Source of the DNA: Aureisphaera galaxeae | GTDB lineage: Bacteria > Bacteroidota > Bacteroidia > Flavobacteriales > Flavobacteriaceae | Assembly: GCF_028561275.1 (NCBI RefSeq) | Contig: NZ_JAQQTF010000006.1 | Location: forward strand, 186,001-250,000 | Direction: 5' to 3' | DNA length: 64,000 nucleotides | Shown here: positions 62,201-64,000 of the stretch, piece by piece | Layout of the letters: each line of letters opens with the position of its first letter | How positions within the stretch are numbered: position 1 is the first letter of the stretch | Notes under the pieces: generated by a model | What the model saw: only the letters and a program-made list of their open reading frames with translations | Databases searched by the model: none | What the model was told of the DNA's origin: nothing | Made by a program: the position numbers and the translations under genes

Positions 62201-63901
62201 CTTATCCATGTTCAGTACCTTCTTCCAAATGTCCAATAAGTCCTTCTCCGTTTCATTTACGGGAAGTTCTATGTTCGCACTGTGTTGGAAATAGGTCTTA
62301 ATTCGCTCATTGAGATCTATGGTATCGATTTTTCCGTTGGAATTCACCGGGAATTCTTCCAAATGGATAAAATGCAGACTCAATAATTCATAGTCGGACA
62401 AGAACTTTAGACAATGGGTTCTTATAGCTTCATTACTATCTTCGGATGCTGTGTAAAAACAGATGATGGATTGCACCGATCCGTTTACGGTATGTGGAAG
62501 GCATTTTACCATATTCACATCTTCCAGCTCAAGAATGTTTTCTTCAATGGAATTGATATCGCAGCGTACTCCATTCAACTTAACAACCCCGTCTTTTCTT
62601 CCTAAAACCACTAGGTTTCGTTCGTTGTCGTACTTTCCGAAATCGCCCGTTTTGTAAATGATATCCCCTCTGTTTCCAATGGGATTGGTCACAAATTTCT
62701 GTGATGTCATTTCGGGATCCTTGTAATACCCGCTGGTAAGGAAGGGTGTTTGTATATACACATCACCTACTTCCCCGATATCGCATATATCATTATTTGC
62801 ATTCAGAATGAGAATGTTGGTGTTAGAGATAGGCTTTCCAACACAAAGTACTGCAGAAGCATCTCCAGTCATCGTTTCCGGAACGCGGTAAAAGGTCTTC
62901 ACCAAGGTCGCCTCTGTGGTTCCGTAAAGGTTAATGATGGTTGTATTTGTCCCATAAAGAGCCCGCCAGTCGCTGATATCCTTTTTGTAAAGCTTCTCTC
63001 CCGCCAATAGCATGTATCGCAGCGATGGGAAGTAATTTCCTGAATGCTGTGAACCATCATTGGCACTCAACATACGCATCATGGTTGGGATGGTATGTAG
63101 GATTGTAATGTCCTTTTCCTTGATCCAGTTTTTTAATTTTCCAATATCATTTTTCACTTCCGTGGAAGGAATGCAAATCCTTGCTCCTTCAATAAAGGGA
63201 AGGAAAATATCCCGTAAGGAAGCATCGAAAGAAAGGGAAGTGAGTTGCCCTATTCTATCAGATGCTGTAATCTCTAGTTCTTTAGATTCCCAATGGATAA
63301 AGTGACTTAAGCTTTTGTGATTTCCAAACACCGCTTTGGGCCTGCCCGTAGAACCCGAAGTAAAGAAGATATAGTTGTTATCATTTCCGTCTACTGGAAT
63401 ATCCAAATTTTCACCATTGTTAATCACAATGTTTCCTTCGGTAATGAAGTTGCCATTTTGCCAATTCATCACTTCGAACTGTAGCTCCTCTTTGCTGTTA
63501 AGGGATAGCAATACCACTTTCGGGATGGCAAATTCGAAATCCATATTGGAAGCTTTAATACGTTCCAAATATTCCCGTGTGGTAAGCACCATTTGCGGGC
63601 GAATGGTATCGTACAAAACGCTCCAATGGTTCATTTTGTACTTCTCGTCCAATGGCAAGTAGATTTTTCCTGCTTTAAAAGTTCCAAGAAGTGCAGAAAT
63701 CTGAAGGGATCGATCATTGAAAAAAGAGCATACCACATCTTCCCTACTAACTCCCAACTGATCCAGAACTCCGGCAATTTGATTGGCATTTCGGTTTAAT
63801 TCCGTATACGTGATCGAACGGGAATCCGATTCTATAGCGATCGCATTGGGTCTTTCTGAGACCGTACGTTCAAAAACTGTATGTAATACTTTTTTATTCA
63901 T
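56294..63901 (-). CDS. NRPS-2: A(X)-PCP-C-A(Val)-PCP-E-C
   Basis: 2535 aa. Starter A1 ~1-530; PCP1 Ser581 (GGNSI); C ~630-1075 with HHILCDG (His770-771); A2 ~1095-1570; PCP2 Ser1618 (GGDSI); epimerase ~1665-2105 with HHLVVDG (1799-1805), EGHGRE (~1936-1941) and NYLGEF; terminal C-like domain ~2125-2535 with HHGITDA (2249-2255). A2 code Asp1281, Ala1282, Phe1285, Trp1324, Leu1348, Gly1350, Gly1374, Thr1382, Phe1383, Lys1562 (DAFWLGGTFK) is valine; with the epimerase D-Val results. A1 code DARHLALLVK is not one I can assign; its A8 motif (KLNGVRCDINSIEEN) is divergent. It lacks a starter C domain, so A1 loads the first residue. Confidence 0.92.
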   Translation of the reverse strand: MNKKVLHTVFERTVSERPNAIAIESDSRSITYTELNRNANQIAGVLDQLGVSREDVVCSFFNDRSLQISALLGTFKAGKIYLPLDEKYKMNHWSVLYDTIRPQMVLTTREYLERIKASNMDFEFAIPKVVLLSLNSKEELQFEVMNWQNGNFITEGNIVINNGENLDIPVDGNDNNYIFFTSGSTGRPKAVFGNHKSLSHFIHWESKELEITASDRIGQLTSLSFDASLRDIFLPFIEGARICIPSTEVKNDIGKLKNWIKEKDITILHTIPTMMRMLSANDGSQHSGNYFPSLRYMLLAGEKLYKKDISDWRALYGTNTTIINLYGTTEATLVKTFYRVPETMTGDASAVLCVGKPISNTNILILNANNDICDIGEVGDVYIQTPFLTSGYYKDPEMTSQKFVTNPIGNRGDIIYKTGDFGKYDNERNLVVLGRKDGVVKLNGVRCDINSIEENILELEDVNMVKCLPHTVNGSVQSIICFYTASEDSNEAIRTHCLKFLSDYELLSLHFIHLEEFPVNSNGKIDTIDLNERIKTYFQHSANIELPVNETEKDLLDIWKKVLNMDKISVTDNIFMLGGNSIHLIQLATHIHSTFGVELDIFDLFNLPVLRDQANKIAKTDQSSFKEIPLAPEQDSYPLSSSQYRIWVVCQSNDSSAAYNTAQSIEINEALDVPMLNQAVNDVIERHEILRTVFRLNDQGEPRQHILSTEEVNFELDLFDYRGVDQAMEKIEDRIDINSKEAFNLEEGPLLKLSLFQLSEAHFVLSYNIHHILCDGWSMGIFSRDLLSFYNAYKESGRAALPELRIQFKDYACWDDQRLKEDAFDTDFDYWNEKLSGELPLLNLPTEKKRPSVKTHEGRHLKTYLPKELTRAFKQFCNEQETSLYIGLYASFNLLLHKYTGDKDFILGTPVAGRSHIDLENQIGVYVNSIALRSQIDPKETIAAFFERTKGNILKDYKHQDYPFDHLVNKLKIGSDISRSPVFDATFRLHNVGITKSVDEIPQEVVDRVTDHGIAKTKFDLDFSLEEIGEYLDFNVVFNSDVYEKEIIAGLMSHFKQLIASLISQPEATIEALEFLNFAEKEELLVTFNNTRVAYPKERTLVDLFEEQTKKTPNQIALVFEKNTLTYEELSTVSTQLASYLIQEHKVATGDFVGITLDRNEWHIITLLAILKAGGTFVPIDSSYPQDRIEFMTQDSNCAVTVDQEIINDFRNNKTNYTNILPEITTTCDSAAYVMYTSGSTGRPKGVVISHKNIVRLVKAANFYQCDEKNVLLCTGALSFDATTFEFFGPLLNGGQLVMTPKNTLLDVSTLKETIREASVNVMWFTAGWLNQIVDTDIDVFQTLSTVLVGGDKLSPTHIGKLRTTYPDLTIINGYGPTENTTFSLTYSIGEVDGDIPIGFPISNSTVYILDPNKKLVPKGVMGELYLGGDGLAKEYLNQPELTSEKFVSNPFIEGELLYKTGDLGKWMPNGSVVFGGRADNQVKINGHRIELGEIENCLQKKTGINEAVVKISNKEMVAYYVANEATDSEAIRNYLFKELPAYMVPSYYIQLDAMPLNTNGKVDRASLPDVTQEDKIVSNYLEPSTEEEIALVTLCQRILGVGQVGLNDNFYHLGGDSIKLISLISGLKKQGYVLRAKDALHTLNFQEMASKIGNNLVAVDQSEVVGEIDLSPIQEYFFTQLQVTKYHHFNMSVVLKSNQRIDKEILLQCAQKLTEHHDALRMSYTLDENGTWNQYNMGYELTKVSVPTFDLRTSPAPLKEMAAIGENVQSGLELEAGNIFKIVHFQLETSDRIALVCHHLVVDGISWRILVEDLEQLYNQYANNQKATLPQKSNSFKDWVSASKEYAAQLAKGPEKNYWDTVVGQNIDQLTKNDNGSGYVIDKEVGFHLETAYTQALSTKVNQVYDTKINHLLMTALGQSIRTVFGSDKTMLRMEGHGREDIFDEIDISRTVGWFTSIFPFVLDVSQTENSIENLIQVKQDLERIPNKGIGYGILKYHGEGFASEAIPDVTFNYLGEFSDASGSDDSTESTFSYASDFVGNEVGDDIPSDVCLKVSGKIFADQLRMTVQYPSSDFDRETMETFIVTYKRTLEALIDDLLEVTNNAADTASNEAQVSKYNIGTTYDVSYNQNYYLKLKETIGVNDFYIAEYDERNFEKQFRNFMAHYPILCVSLGKENGKIKQTYISNEDVKLKIVSQDLSENTREAIDENMKTFFMKPFELFEEEFIRVFVITDVANRKGALVNVGIHHGITDAYTNNILMTNAQRYFAGETIVNNALSSFEFAGMQEKFLNSPQGLSDRNFWKEQFSIEAMRNANTEKDRITDRFIKLSLTLQGSDFEQLQNVAKDFNVPLNGLIMALHQFMMVRFTPDSNFIQNIIVNGREQMSTQDKDILGAINNILPLSLASIQGTKLNVPFVKEVYSMYIDARMRQEIPFEIIQEDMDKAYGVDINAYVGGDFNYQKYNESLDRHHSEKVTVKKVRRKGVAGIHMQCAEYKNALEINLSCSRAIYAKSKNLLSLDSLISQNLLSKTEIN

Positions 63902-64000
63902 GATCTATCATTAAAATTTTTAAACTGGCAGTAGGCAATTCCTTTCCTGCCAGGATCTGAGCCCAGCTTAGTACTGCCTGTATCTTGTAGGAAATCTTTG
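63898..64000 (-). CDS. 3' end of an unidentified upstream cluster gene
   Basis: A frame open at the right edge ends with a TGA that overlaps the NRPS-2 ATG by 4 bp (63898-63901). The last 33 codons end KGIAYCQFKNFNDRS. No MbtH signature or other domain can be seen in so short a tail. The ATGA overlap shows that NRPS-2 is translationally coupled to it, so the operon starts outside this window. Confidence 0.65.
   Translation of the reverse strand, partial: KDFLQDTGSTKLGSDPGRKGIAYCQFKNFNDRS

Overview
The window looks like a chromosomal segment of a marine member of the Flavobacteriaceae (Bacteroidota). The evidence is low-GC coding with long runs of Bacteroidota-type lipoproteins, two large proteins with type IX secretion (T9SS) C-terminal sorting domains, a TonB-dependent receptor with a carboxypeptidase-regulatory-like N-domain, ECF sigma/anti-sigma pairs, LytTR and membrane AraC regulators, and promoter-like TAnnTTTG elements. 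No tRNA, rRNA, insertion sequence, integrase or CRISPR array was found.

Layout. 1-188: start of a peptidoglycan amidase running off the left edge, then a 360-bp gap with 8-bp tandem repeats. 552-4064: four minus-strand lipoproteins, one large with a DUF6973-like C-terminus. 4336-11275: a small secreted protein, a beta-barrel with a phospholipase-like HxSNG motif, and two T9SS cargo proteins, one a trypsin-fold protease. 11365-11445: a candidate small RNA. 11566-16990: a CHAT caspase-fold/TPR protein and a subtilisin-like lipoprotein, divergent from an ECF sigma factor and a membrane TPR anti-sigma-like protein. 16992-24409: serine hydrolase, AraC, NTF2-like, SelO-like, LytTR, SCP2-cupin and beta-propeller genes. 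24416-28512: an ArsR-headed detoxification-like run (flavoprotein, DinB, nitrobindin-like, PAP2 phosphatase, PAT/ArsN-type acetyltransferase). 28553-33222: ToxR-like regulator with retropepsin, then ECF sigma/anti-sigma, a DUF6249-like protein and a second serine hydrolase. 33225-36443: a cassette of three DUF2589 paralogues plus a zinc ribbon, between two diverged copies of one hydrolase-kptA junction. 36699-38839: a coiled-coil outer-membrane protein and a DUF2807 protein.

38907 to the right edge is a non-ribosomal peptide cluster, all minus strand and continuing past the edge. In transcription order: an unidentified gene (3' end only); NRPS-2 (A-PCP-C-A-PCP-E-C); TonB receptor; TauD/SyrP-like hydroxylase; type II thioesterase; PvdE-like exporter; NRPS-1 (C-A-PCP-C); secreted/membrane alpha/beta hydrolase; two paralogous circularly permuted ATP-grasp ligases; Sfp-type phosphopantetheinyl transferase; aspartate kinase. 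Specificity codes read by hand give unknown X for the starter A domain, valine for the second (followed by an epimerase, so D-Val) and glycine for NRPS-1. The predicted core is therefore X-(D-Val)-Gly, with no integrated thioesterase and a terminal condensation domain. The ATP-grasp pair could extend or cap the peptide. The aspartate kinase could supply precursor or be a resistant target copy.

The points most worth a second look are the duplicated junction around the DUF2589 cassette, the ATP-grasp/NRPS hybrid cluster, the two-protease sigma locus, the ArsR operon and the small RNA candidate. Functions come from motifs read by eye. No search or structure prediction was run.
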